Shown here one piece after another: positions 21,340-30,933 of a DNA stretch of 64,000 nt (the first letter of the stretch is position 1; every line of letters starts with the position of its first letter). Under the pieces are notes generated by a model that saw only the letters and a list, made by a program, of their open reading frames with translations, ran no database searches and was not told where the DNA came from. This stretch comes from Dichotomocladium elegans. Taxonomy: Eukaryota > Mucoromycota > Mucoromycetes > Mucorales > Lichtheimiaceae. Where the stretch lies: positions 496,001-560,000 of the forward strand of contig JAIXMN010000008.1 of NCBI GenBank assembly GCA_025716815.1. Reading direction: 5' to 3'. The translations under genes were made by a program, and so were the position numbers.

Positions 21340-22612
21340 CAGGATTTTTACTTTCCTCTCGTACAGTAGTGGGGAAATAAAACCAAGGTGTAAGTAATTT
21401 TAAAAGCAGGAAGGTTGGTCTCAACATGTTTCATTTTAAATCCACGAAAAAATAAGGGAAGGGACAAGGTCCGCCGCTGAAAAGACGTAGGGAGAGTAAG
21501 TAAAGGTCAAAGTCTAAGTAGAAGACACAAGGCGCAGGATAAAAAGATTAATCGGAAAGTAACAAATAAAAGGTGTGATTTTCGAGGCACAACACAGTGC
21601 GTGGATAATACCAGATATTAAGTGGAAGTAGCAAAGTGTGAATAATATTAAACGCTAGAGTGACACACACGCACTCGGATATTTTTTTTGGTGGCACGGG
21701 AGCAATACCAAAGTGAGTGTTTATTAGTGCTGAGCAACATATAATCGGTCAAAGGAGAGTCAGAACACAAGCTACCATTAATATTTAATAAGGTATGGGA
21801 CTTTGAACAAGTATTTGCTATTATGCACGTTGAGGCTGGCCAGCTTTTACTATAAAAGGAGAAGCAAAGAAGAGTACTCTAGTGAAGAGAAGTTCCGTTA
21901 TAAAAGAAACTAAAGACAGCTGGCTGGGACTCCCACAAGAAAATTTTTATTGCTCTTCTTCCACGCTTTTTTTTTTACTGTGCGCATTCAAACGCAAAAT
22001 CGGAAAATCGTCATGCTTCCCAAGCTGAGATTGGCGCCGAACACCCCGCAGACAACTCAAGGAAAGACGAATGCCCCACTTTTGACGCGTAAGATTGTAA
22101 AGCTCGCTTCTGTGGTAACTGCCATCGTCAGGTTCTTTAAGATGCTTTGTAAATCCGCTAGTGATTGGCTCTTGCAAAGATTACTATTGCTCTTCTTCCA
22201 CGCTTTTTTTTTACTGTACGCATTCAAACGCAAAATCAGAAAACTGTGATGCTTCCGCTGCTCACGCTGAGATTGACGCTGAACACCCCGCAGACAACTC
22301 AAGGAAAGCCGAATGCCCCACTTTTGACGCGTAAGATTGTAAAGCTCGCTTTTGTGGTAACTGCCATCGTCAGGTTCTTTAAGATGCTTTGTAAATCCGC
22401 AAGTGATTGGCTCTTGCAAAGATTACAAAGCACATTCAGTTCTGCCGAAAAACGAATAAAGTACGAGGCCGTCGTCTTCAACACTTCGGACGTGGTGCAA
22501 AGAGCTTGTTGATTTTGCCAACAAACTTATATTTATATATCACAAACAACGCTCGCAGGCTAGCGAAGGAAACACGGAAAGGAAGGAATAATCAGTGAGG
22601 CTCTGTTGCAAT
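21340..22612. repeat. Left terminal inverted repeat with internal 237-bp tandem duplication
   Basis: 1273 bp, matching 24145-25173 on the other strand. The arm is about 240 bp longer than the right one because a 237-bp block (copy 1 at 21948-22184, copy 2 at 22185-22426) is tandemly duplicated here only. The copies differ at several bases, so the duplication is not very recent. Short ORFs in it are byproducts. Confidence 0.85.
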
Positions 22613-22964
22613 CAGTCGAGTGCTTGCTGGAAATGAGTATGAGATCTGAGAAAGGATGTCGAGAGTTGCGGCAGCTGACTGAGAGTAGACTGGCGCAGGT
22701 TGTCAGTGCTTGTGAGGTTTCATTACTCGACGCAAGAGGTAATTAAAAGGTTGAATCGGGATCCATTGAGTTGCGAAAACCAAAAAGTGTGTTGCATTAC
22801 GACTGTGTGTGTGCATAGATGGTCCTATCTACTCATGGTGGCCTCATTTGCAAGCTACTGTTCTTCAGCCCCGCGTTGATGCACAATCTGCACCATCCAT
22901 CAATTTAGTAGATCACATATAGGTCTGAGCTGTCAACTCAAGAGAAAAAAGAAAATCTGGACGC

Positions 22965-23688
22965 ATGCAGAAGATTACAGAGGAGGGACGTGCCTTCATT
23001 GATGATTTTATCGCCAAATACAATTCTGCGACTTTGGTACAAATCCAGACCGCTTAACTCACAAAACTTGATGTCCAACTCGGCTTGTCCACCATATACA
23101 AGTATTTGACGAGGCAGTGTCGACTGTCTCTTAAGCGTGCCATTTTTTACCTGGAGAAAAGGAATGCTGACGAAACCAAAGACAAGCGTTTGGCGTACGT
23201 CCAGGAATGGATCTCATCAGGAGCACTGGATTACGAGAAGAATTGCGTTTTCATTGTTGAGGCATCTTACAACCTCTCGATGAGCCGCAACTATGCGTGG
23301 TCTTTGGTTGGTGAGCCAGCTCGAGGCATGGTTAAGAAGATGCACACGCGACCCCGCACATTACTAGCTGCAATCTCCCATGAAGGGTTGATAGGTGCTT
23401 CCATTAAGGAAGGTAAAGGTGGCACCAAGAGCTCTGACTTTCTCGCCTTCCTGCAGGAGGTGATGGACGACATGGACCGCGATGGACGTCGAGGTTGGTA
23501 CCTGGTTTGTGATAATGCGGCAATACACAAGACCAAGGCCGTCCGTGAGGCAGTGGAGGGCCGGGGGCACCATATGGTGTACTTACATACTTACCGTTCC
23601 TTAACCCAATTGAGGAATTCTTCTCAAAAGTGAAGACCGTTTTTCGACGAGTGGCGGTGGACGTCGATGGCCGAAAAGCCCATACCTT
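22965..23688 (+). pseudogene. IS630/Tc1-type DDE transposase, inactivated
   Basis: The reading starts at ATG 22965 (MQKITEEGRAFIDDFIAKYN) and meets TAA at 23055-23057, then continues in frame as LTKLDVQLGLSTIYKYLTR. The DDE_3 core is clear: VFIVEASYNLSMSRNYAWSL, LVCDNAAIHKTK and, in another frame, YLPFLNPIEEFFSKVKTVF. Three lesions are visible. There is the stop codon. The first catalytic position is Val (GTT, 23256-23258) where the family has Asp in F-[IV]-D-E. A frame change near 23583-23590 separates the second Asp from the third acidic residue (Glu at 23612-23617). The copy should be non-autonomous. Confidence 0.85.
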
Positions 23689-24134
23689 TCCCTTCCCACT
23701 CGTTATTACTTGCCATGAATAGCTACAACGCGACGGTGATGACGGTACGCTGCCCAGCAGCGAAGACAACCGAAGAGGATTTGCTCGCATTTGTGAGCAA
23801 AATCATCTCCCATTACAGGGAGATCCCATGTGAGAAGCCTCGACTGATGTTCGACGCAATGCCAGCTCGCTTTGAGTCGAGTATCACCACTTTGGCGAAC
23901 CAAAACGGCTTTCTGGCGTTTTTCCTTCCTCCACTTCGGTCGGGCACATTAATCCCAACTGACGCAATCTTTGCCACGATCCAAGTGACACTTCCGAGGG
24001 GTAAAGAGATTGAAAACCGGGATAGGGTTGCCTGTCGCTTCGTCACCATAGCAAACGACTTGCCTCCGCAGGTTTTCCACGAGGCCATTTGCAACACATT
24101 AGGTCTCAGCATTCCTGTGTCTAATGCACAATAA
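23667..24134 (+). CDS. Second transposon ORF, faintly pogo/DDE_1-like C-terminus
   Basis: An intact 155-codon ORF between the transposase and the right inverted repeat, on the same strand; the ATG at 23715 (MNSYNATV) is an alternative start. Parts resemble the end of DDE_1 (pogo/Tigger/jerky) transposases: RLMFDAMPARFESSITTLAN, then FLAFFLPPLRSGTLIPTDAI where that family has LPPxxTHxLQPLD, then a terminal helix LPPQVFHEAICNTLGLSIP. The similarity is weak and from memory of family patterns. It may instead be an accessory protein of this element or the remodelled C-terminus of its own transposase. Being open while its neighbour is decayed is notable. Confidence 0.45.
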   Translation: MAEKPIPFPSHSLLLAMNSYNATVMTVRCPAAKTTEEDLLAFVSKIISHYREIPCEKPRLMFDAMPARFESSITTLANQNGFLAFFLPPLRSGTLIPTDAIFATIQVTLPRGKEIENRDRVACRFVTIANDLPPQVFHEAICNTLGLSIPVSNAQ

Positions 24135-24144
24135 AAGATGGTTA

Positions 24145-25173
24145 ATTGCAGCAGAGCCTCACTGATTATTCCTTCCTTTCCGTGTTCCTTCGCTAGCCTG
24201 CGAGCGTTTGTTTGTGGTATATAAATATAAGTTTGTTGGCAAAATCAACAAGCTCTTTGCACACGTCCGAAGTGTTGAAGACGACGGCCTCGTACTTTAT
24301 TCGTTTTTCGGCAGAACTGAATGTGCTTTGTAATCTTTGCAAGAGCCAATCACTTGCGGATTTACAAAGCATCTTAAAGAACCTGACGATGGCAGTTACC
24401 ACAGAAGCGAGCTTTACAATCTTACGCGTCAAAGTGGGGCATTCGTCTTTCCTTGAGTTGTCTGCGGGGTGTTAGGCGCCAATCTCAGCTTGGGAAGCAT
24501 GCCGATTTTCCGATTTTGCGTTTGAATGCGCACAGTAAAAAAAAAAAGCGTGGAAGAAGAGCAATAAAAATTTTCTTGTGGGAGTCCCAGCCAGCTGTCT
24601 TTAGTTTCTTTTATAACGGAACTTCTCTTCACTAGAGTACTCTTCTTTGCTTCTCCTTTTATAGTAAAAGCTGGCCGGCCTCAACGTGCATAATAGCAAA
24701 TACTTGTTCAAAGTCCCATACCTTATTAAATATTAATGGTAGCTTGTGTTCTGACTCTCCTTTGACCGATTATATGTTGCTCAGCACTAATAAACACTCA
24801 CTTTGGTATTGCTCCCGTGCCACCCAAAAAATATCCGAGTGCGTGTGTGTCACTCTAGCGTTTAATATTATTCACACTTTGCTACTTCCACTTAATATCT
24901 GGTATTATCCACGCACTGTGTTGTGCCTCGAAAATCACACCTTTTATTTGTTACTTTCCGATTAATCTTTTTATCCTGCGCCTTGTGTCTTCTACTTAGA
25001 CTTTGGCCTTTACTTACTCCCCCTACGTCTTTTCAGCGGCGGACCTTGTCTCTTCCCTTATTTTTTTGTGGATTTAAAATGAAACATGTTGAGACCAACC
25101 TTCCTGCTTTTAAAATTACTTACACCTTGGTTTTATTTCCCCACTACTGTACGAGAGGAAAGTAAAAATCCTG
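24145..25173. repeat. Right terminal inverted repeat
   Basis: 1029 bp, the reverse complement of 21340-22612 minus one 237-bp block. Differences between arms are few (for example TGGCCGGCC against the left arm's GGCTGGCCA), so the arms have diverged little or been homogenised. Confidence 0.85.
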
Positions 25174-25490
25174 TAACAGCAGGGACAATGATAACAGCGG
25201 GGACAATGATAACAGCAATAGGCATAAGATTTTCAGATAGAAGGGGGGGTGGCATGTGACGATAACGTATGAAAGATAAAGGTGATGATAACAGCAATGA
25301 ATGACGCAACTTGAAGAGAAGATAAAAGATCACGTGATATGGAAGGACGAGTTCTGGTCATGTGATGGGGGAGATAGAATCGTGAGGGTCACGTGTGGCA
25401 TAAGGAGGGAGACCGAGAAAAGGGCTAGACTTTAACCTTTCACCCAAAGATGGTAGGTGAGGCCTGTACATATTCCGACCGGACGTGTCA

Positions 25491-25501
25491 CACGTCTGTC
25501 T
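25491..25501 (+). repeat. Right piece of tRNA-Val 5' fragment
   Basis: CACGTCTGTCT directly abuts the intact tRNA-Val. Its CACG is the LTR target duplication. With the pieces at 15549-15563 and 20937-20948, it makes a 34-nt copy of the tRNA 5' half with two mismatches. Confidence 0.7.
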
Positions 25502-25575
25502 GACTCGTTGGTGTAGTTGGTTATCACACCTGTCTCACACACAGGAGGTCACCAGTTCGAGCCTGGTGCGAGTCA
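25502..25575 (+). tRNA. tRNA-Val(CAC)
   Basis: A 74-nt cloverleaf without intron. Acceptor GACTCGT pairs with GCGAGTC (one T-G pair), discriminator A. Anticodon stem CCTGT/ACAGG encloses loop CTCACAC, giving anticodon CAC (Val). The T arm is ACCAG-TTCGAGC-CTGGT, and the D arm contains AGTTGGTTA. A T-run terminator follows (first TTTT at 25577-25580, a longer run at 25591-25596). Its 5' half is the target of the insertions to the left. Confidence 0.92.
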
Positions 25576-25596
25576 GTTTTGGTACTCTGTTTTTTC

Positions 25597-27853
25597 GGAG
25601 ATTTAAAATTTCGTACGTCGTGCATAAATTGGGTATTGAATCGACGCGCTGCTTCATGCACGAGTCGTTTGACTTCGGCGGATAATCTTGGATCAAAAAA
25701 ATGACCAATTGCTGCCAGCGTTGAAGGTGAAAATACTGATCTATTGTATATGAGCTTCTTGATGCTTCTACTGTTTTTTTTTTTAATAATAATAGTTTAA
25801 GGGTGCTCAAGAGCAAAGTATTGACTGGGCTGGTGGGGATAAGAAGAAAGGATGTTTACTTTATATATGCTTTTCTTTTATTCGTGCAGCCAATTCCAAT
25901 CTTGTCAGTAACGAAAGAACGTGTTCTATAGAGAGCTCGGTATAAAGCAAGGAGGAAGCGACGAAAGGAGCAAATGATTATATTACTACAAGGTTAGGAT
26001 GTCTGACTTTAGAGAATATCCTTCATTGATCCATAGTTCGCGCATGATTACAAAAGTGGAAGTATGTTTCGCAAAAAATCGATGCCTATGATGACTTAAC
26101 GGAGTCAAAGGGAAACAAAACAGGTAATCCTTCGCAGGCCATGCCATATGGAAAGAGAAGCCAGCTATATCAAAGATCAACCCTGAAATGGTCTTTCCCA
26201 ACTTTTTCATTAGACTAATGGCCTCCGTTTATAGCAATAGCTGCGGGGAACGGGTCTCTCATTTCATCGACTACAAAGATAATGAGCATCATCAAAATGT
26301 AACTTCGGTGTAATTCCTTTACGATGATCTGTTGCATCCATCATTACTTATGCCCCATCACTGCTGCGATAACTGTCGGGGAACCCCCACGTTGCATTTA
26401 TATATTCATCGTTCTTTTCGTCGCCTTCGGGTTTCTATGGTGTGCTATTCATGAGTGAATCTTTGTAAAATGTTGACACGAGCGTTGATGATTTCGTTGG
26501 AACTCTTCAAAGCCAATCGGATCGATATTCTAATCAATCATATCTATGAAACATTGGGTCATTGGTGATTGGCCCTAGTTCCTACATACTAGGAATGGCC
26601 GCGAGTATTTCCTCTTTCCTAGAGCATGATATATATATCATAGGATAGATATAAAGGAATTGTCATTTAAAAGATAAGACTCCCTTCGCTCCATATGTCT
26701 GCCTAACAACACCCCATGTCAATAGCATATATATAATATACCGTGGAAGTGTCCCGTGCGGGATGAGATGTTCGAAGGGAGCGCATATACCCAGAGTAGC
26801 CCTTGGACCTATGTTTTCGTGAAAAACTGCTTATGTCCTATTGAACACCGTCTATAGAAGGCTCAAAAGCTGATGCGCTTTTATAATGATGTGCCTTTGT
26901 GTAAGCATGATTTAATTTCTTATAATTCTGTGTAATTAGACAGTACGGCTGCTTTGTTAACGGTAGGGAGCGTATCATTGATTTCGTCTGTTTTGCATCA
27001 GCAGGTCGCTACAACAATTCTCTACCTTCAAAATTTGCATGAACGACTAAACCATATCGAAGACAAGCGTCTCAACCGGATGATGATGCAAGACCCGGTG
27101 ACAAGCGACATATCATTGTGCGACCGAGCATTTAACGTAATCAAATTTAATGCGCATTTCGTGGAGACCTACATCGCTTTAAACTTGTATCCTCGAAAGA
27201 GTAAGCCGGACACTTTTTATCATAAAATATCATAGCGCCATTGAGTTCCATGCTTCCGTTAAAATGAAATGCCATGTGCCACCCGAAATTCCTTCTTTGA
27301 TTCGGGCATCTAATAAATGTACAGCATAGTCATTTATTTAAGGTTGCATGTACCTACATGAATCCGTAGCAACGACAGTTGGATAGAGTTTCATATACTT
27401 GTACTACACGGTGCTGGCAGACATTATTTCCAGACCGAGATGATTCTATTATTTCAATCTTCTTAGTATCATACCTTACTAATGAATCTAAATACTTTGG
27501 AACTATCGAATCAATTAAAAAGCCAAGAACATAATGTATAGTCTTACAAATAGGTATGATAGCTTCACATAAAGCAGGAGGAAAAGATGAGCATAGTGTA
27601 CACAGTTCCGCAGTAATATTCCTATTTTCTTTTAGCTAGAGAATGCCGACATATAAATAATGCAAGTGAATACAAAGAACAAAGTCTTTACACCATACTG
27701 GCTGATCATATACTGAATAATGAGCTATGACGATCATTACTGCGGACCAGGTGAGACACTTCGTGTCACGATATTGAGCTCTCAAATTCCGAGTCCGAAT
27801 ACCCACCGGTTTCATCATAGCGACGTCGTTAGCCTTGTTTCTTTTGATACATC
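25597..27853. other. 2.2-kb interval without a supported gene
   Basis: AT-rich sequence between tRNA-Val and the UspA-like gene. The most gene-like stretch is an ORF at 26954-27235 (QQVATTILYLQNLHERLNHI, FNVIKFNAHFVETYIALNL), possibly an exon or a relic, with no recognised family. An ORF on the minus strand at 25986-26210 is equally unsupported. Confidence 0.4.
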
Positions 27854-28898
27854 ATGGCTGCGACTGACGAAAAATCAGAAAAGTATGTCCGTGGTGTGTC
27901 ATTCGACACCATGACAGACAAGGATCTCCCGAATTACTCGTTTACACTTCGTGGAAAAACTCCGGGATACAAGCGCAGCCGCCGCTCTCGTACATTCATG
28001 GTTGCTACCGATCTTGCGAATTATAGCGAATATGCTCTTAGCTGGGCGACCGAGGTAAAATTCGCCATAATCGATTCTTTTTCTTTTTTATTTTCTAGCA
28101 GGCTCTCATTGACTAATGGCATCCATTTAGGAAGTAATGGATGACGGTGACGAGATTATCGTGCTCCGTGTGGTCACTGTAGATATGAATGGTAACAGAA
28201 ATAGAAGAAATATGCTACAGAAGAGAAAGCTCAAGCTTTTCGGACCGTGTGTTGTAGACAAGAAAGGAAATATCCAGAGCATATTGCAGCAAGAGGAGCG
28301 TATGTCTCGCGAAAATGCATCCAAAGTAATGGAGAAAATCATGACGAATACCAGTCCTGAAAAAAAGGTAAGTGCTTAATGCTTTTTCTTTTTTTTCGTC
28401 GAAGAGAAGACTTATACCTGTGTATACATTGTTGTACAGATTAGCGTGATTATTGAGTTTGTTATCGGGAAGGTGCAAGAGACCATTCAACATATGGTAA
28501 AACCAGATGTGTCATAAGGTGTAGCAATGGACCAGAACTAAAACACACACATGTAGATTGCTATGTACCAACCGTCGCTGCTCATTGTCGGTACGCGTGG
28601 TCTCTCCGAATTCAAGGGCATGCTCTTAGGCAGCGTGTCCAAGTATTGCTTGCAGCATTCGCCTGTACCCGTTGCAGTAGTCCGTCCGGATGACAAAATC
28701 AAAAAATATAAAGCCAAAAAGAACAGACTTAGCGGGCTAATGCGCCTCGGCAATAGCTCCCAGACCTCTACGAACGAATCATCAAGTGATGAAGAAAGTA
28801 TCAGCGGCACACAACCAGTAGATAAGAAACTCAACAGACTCTCGTTGATGGGCCGTCGATCTCGTTCGCCCTCGCCTTCTCCCAGCAAGTCGAAATAG
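27854..28898 (+). CDS. Universal stress protein (UspA) family protein
   Basis: Four exons (27854-28054, 28131-28367, 28440-28496, 28557-28898) with clean GT-AG joins. The UspA fold is visible as RTFMVATDLANYSEYALSWA (first strand and helix), EIIVLRVVTVD, a helical middle, SVIIEFVIGKV, and SLLIVGTRGLSEFKGMLLGS followed by VSKYCLQHSPVPVAVVRP. The GTRGLSEFKGMLLGSVS segment fits the ATP-binding G-2x-G-9x-G-[ST] signature. A basic, Ser-rich tail (SSDEESISGTQP, RRSRSPSPSPSKSK) probably carries phosphosites. Fungal members of this family are linked to stress responses, but the exact role here is unknown. Confidence 0.85.
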
Positions 28899-29073
28899 TT
28901 CGTCTTCCCCTACTGTTTCCCGCTTTTCTCTCTTTTTATGCCCAATCGTAACCTCTCCCCTTTATATTTATCAGACCTACATAAACATGTAATGAATGCG
29001 ACGAAAAAAAAATAACTCTTTTGCCTTACGTTTTGTTTAACCCCCCCTTTTTTTCTAAATCCGGCCAACAACT

Positions 29074-30139
29074 ATGTTAAAGTGGATACCGAACCTTTTG
29101 GTATTGGTATCGCTTTCACTCATCCGTGCAAAAGCGACCCCTCGCATCGTCGCCATGGGCGATCTTCATGGAGACCTGGCAAATACCATGTCCATCCTTC
29201 AGTTCAGCGGTATTGTCAACGAAGATGGTCATTGGGTAGGAGGCGACACCATCTTTGTTCAGACGGTAAGACGGTGCAGCTATCAAAAAGCGCGTAGAAA
29301 CATCGCTTCTGCTTTATACTCATTATTTCGTTATTCCTAGGGTGACATTGTTGATCGTGGAGCAGATACCATCGCCTTATACCAGCTCATTCAGCGCCTG
29401 CAGATCGAAGCCCAGGCCGCGGGTGGTCTCGTTGTCAATACTCTTGGTAATCATGAAATCATGAACATGATTGGCGATTGGCGCTATGTCCATCCCAACG
29501 ATATTGAATCATTTGGCGGTGTGGCGGCTCGCAAAGAGGCGTTTTCGACAGAGGGTTGGATTGGGTCTGAATTGATACACTGGAACCTCACAGCAAAGGT
29601 TGGTTCGTCGGTGTTTTGCCACGGAGGTATACATCCCTCCTTTGCTCATGATGGGACTGAGGGCATCAACAGGCGAACAAGAGAAACTCTCGACGCCTAC
29701 GTCAAATTTCACCATGATCCGTATGCACTCTACGGTGGCCATGGTCCGACGTGGTACCGTGGGTATGCTCTGGACGACGGAGATATCTGCGATGTACTGG
29801 ACAAAGCGCTCGAGCTATTGGAGGTAAGAGAAAAAAAGGATGGAGGAAGCGCAGCTGTGTGAAAGTTATGATCTGATGCGCAACCCCTTACTATCGGGTA
29901 TCTTCTTGTAGGCTGAGAGGATGGTGATGGGTCACACAGTGCAACGTGACGGAAAAATCCGAACACGCTGTGGAGGCAAAGCAGTACTGATTGACATTGG
30001 CATATCCCACGTGTACGGTGGCCATGCAGGTGCTCTCGAAATATTGGGCGACGATATTTATGCCATTTACAAAGACGGGAAGGAAAAACTACCACAAGCA
30101 AAAAATCAGTCTTCTCATTTATATCGCCAGGAGCTCTGA
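29074..30139 (+). CDS. Secreted or lumenal metallophosphatase (calcineurin-like, Shewanella-like phosphatase type)
   Basis: Three exons: 29074-29265, 29341-29823 and 29912-30139, each join in phase 0. An N-terminal signal peptide (LKWIPNLLVLVSLSLIRAKA) directs it to the secretory route. The PPP/calcineurin-type metal motifs are complete: VAMGDLHGDLAN, GDIVDRGADT, NTLGNHEIMNMIGDW, FCHGGIHPSF and VMGHTVQRDGKI. Compact size and the layout of GNHE followed by an insert before the GGIHP histidine are typical of Shewanella-like phosphatases, which use two metal ions and often act on phosphotyrosine. The C-terminus lacks an obvious ER retention signal (ends HLYRQEL). Substrate unknown. Confidence 0.87.
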
Positions 30140-30933
30140 AGATAGTTGAACCGCAAAAATATATTCGTGTCGCACTTTATCCTAGAAAAAGCATTGCAAA
30201 CGTTCTCTGTTTTTTTTTTTTTAGTCGGGTCATTAGAGCAAGCCTTTAAATACATGCGCAGATATCCCTTTATATTTTTAGTACACGGAGACACCGTTTG
30301 GTTGACTTGTGCATTGATCGGGGATAAAGAGCTCTTGTATTAGACCATTCTGCATTTGCGGCATTGTCTCAAGCTACGAATACGGATCATCTCTCCATCA
30401 CTATCAGCCCTCCTGTCATTACAATATCAGGACTTATAGGATAAGGCAAATTGCATGATATGACATGATCCGTCGTGGAAGATCGGAAGTCAAAGTATGA
30501 TTTGTTATCATCAGTTCTCTTCCCAGTCGCTTATCTTACCAGCTTCGGAAGCAGTATCGATAGGAACAATGAGAGTGAACCTTGATATTTTTGAAGCACA
30601 ACATCTTGGGTTAAATGACGCCTAGGAGCTGGATAGGCGTTTGCCCACGTAAATCCGCAGATCTTTGATATGCCTGGTTCGGCAAGCCCGCAAAAAACTA
30701 AGCTGACTGAATATTGAGAGCAATATTTATTTAAAAGCGATGTGAAATAAATAGGGATTGCTCATCGGGTTGGAGAGCATGATTCAGCTTCCACATTGCT
30801 ACAAATATGGAAACTCGTGCCCGAACCCTGCGTTGAGATCATGAACGGTAATGTGGGATGTGGAATAAGCTGGATCATAAAAGATCTACATGAATATCAT
30901 CAATAACTGTGGCTATCCGTGGCGATATTTTGT
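30140..30933. other. Intergenic region, convergent gene ends
   Basis: The phosphatase and DET1 genes converge here. The sequence is AT-rich with several poly-T runs and no supportable gene. Confidence 0.5.

Larger units (their letters stand above)
21340..25173 (+). mobile_element. TA-flanked DNA transposon with ~1-kb terminal inverted repeats
   Basis: The ends are CAGGATTTTTACTTTCC at 21340 and its exact complement ending at 25173, flanked by TA at 21338-21339 and 25174-25175. The inverted repeats extend over 1 kb on each side. Inside lie a decayed IS630/Tc1-type transposase and a second ORF. TA duplication and the transposase place it in the Tc1/mariner-IS630 superfamily. It is inserted in the solo LTR. 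The unusually long arms would form a long dsRNA hairpin if transcribed through. Confidence 0.88.
20949..25490 (-). mobile_element. Putative solo LTR (706 bp) split by a DNA transposon
   Basis: The outer pieces are 20949-21339 and 25176-25490. The ends are perfect 8-bp inverted repeats, TGACACGT at the left and ACGTGTCA at the right, with the TG...CA boundaries of LTRs, flanked by CACG at 20945-20948 and 25491-25494 (4-bp target duplication). Read on the minus strand, TATAAAA (near 21225-21232) is followed about 20 nt later by AATAAA (21201-21206), the promoter/poly(A) arrangement of an LTR. No internal gag-pol sequence is present, hence solo. A MITE or other TIR element with TG/CA ends is the alternative. 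Confidence 0.55.

Noticed and set aside
27720..27835. Degenerate tRNA or snoRNA before the UspA-like gene
   Set aside because: A short GACAC/GTGTC hairpin and a loose C-box-like motif are present, but no cloverleaf or paired C/D boxes could be folded.
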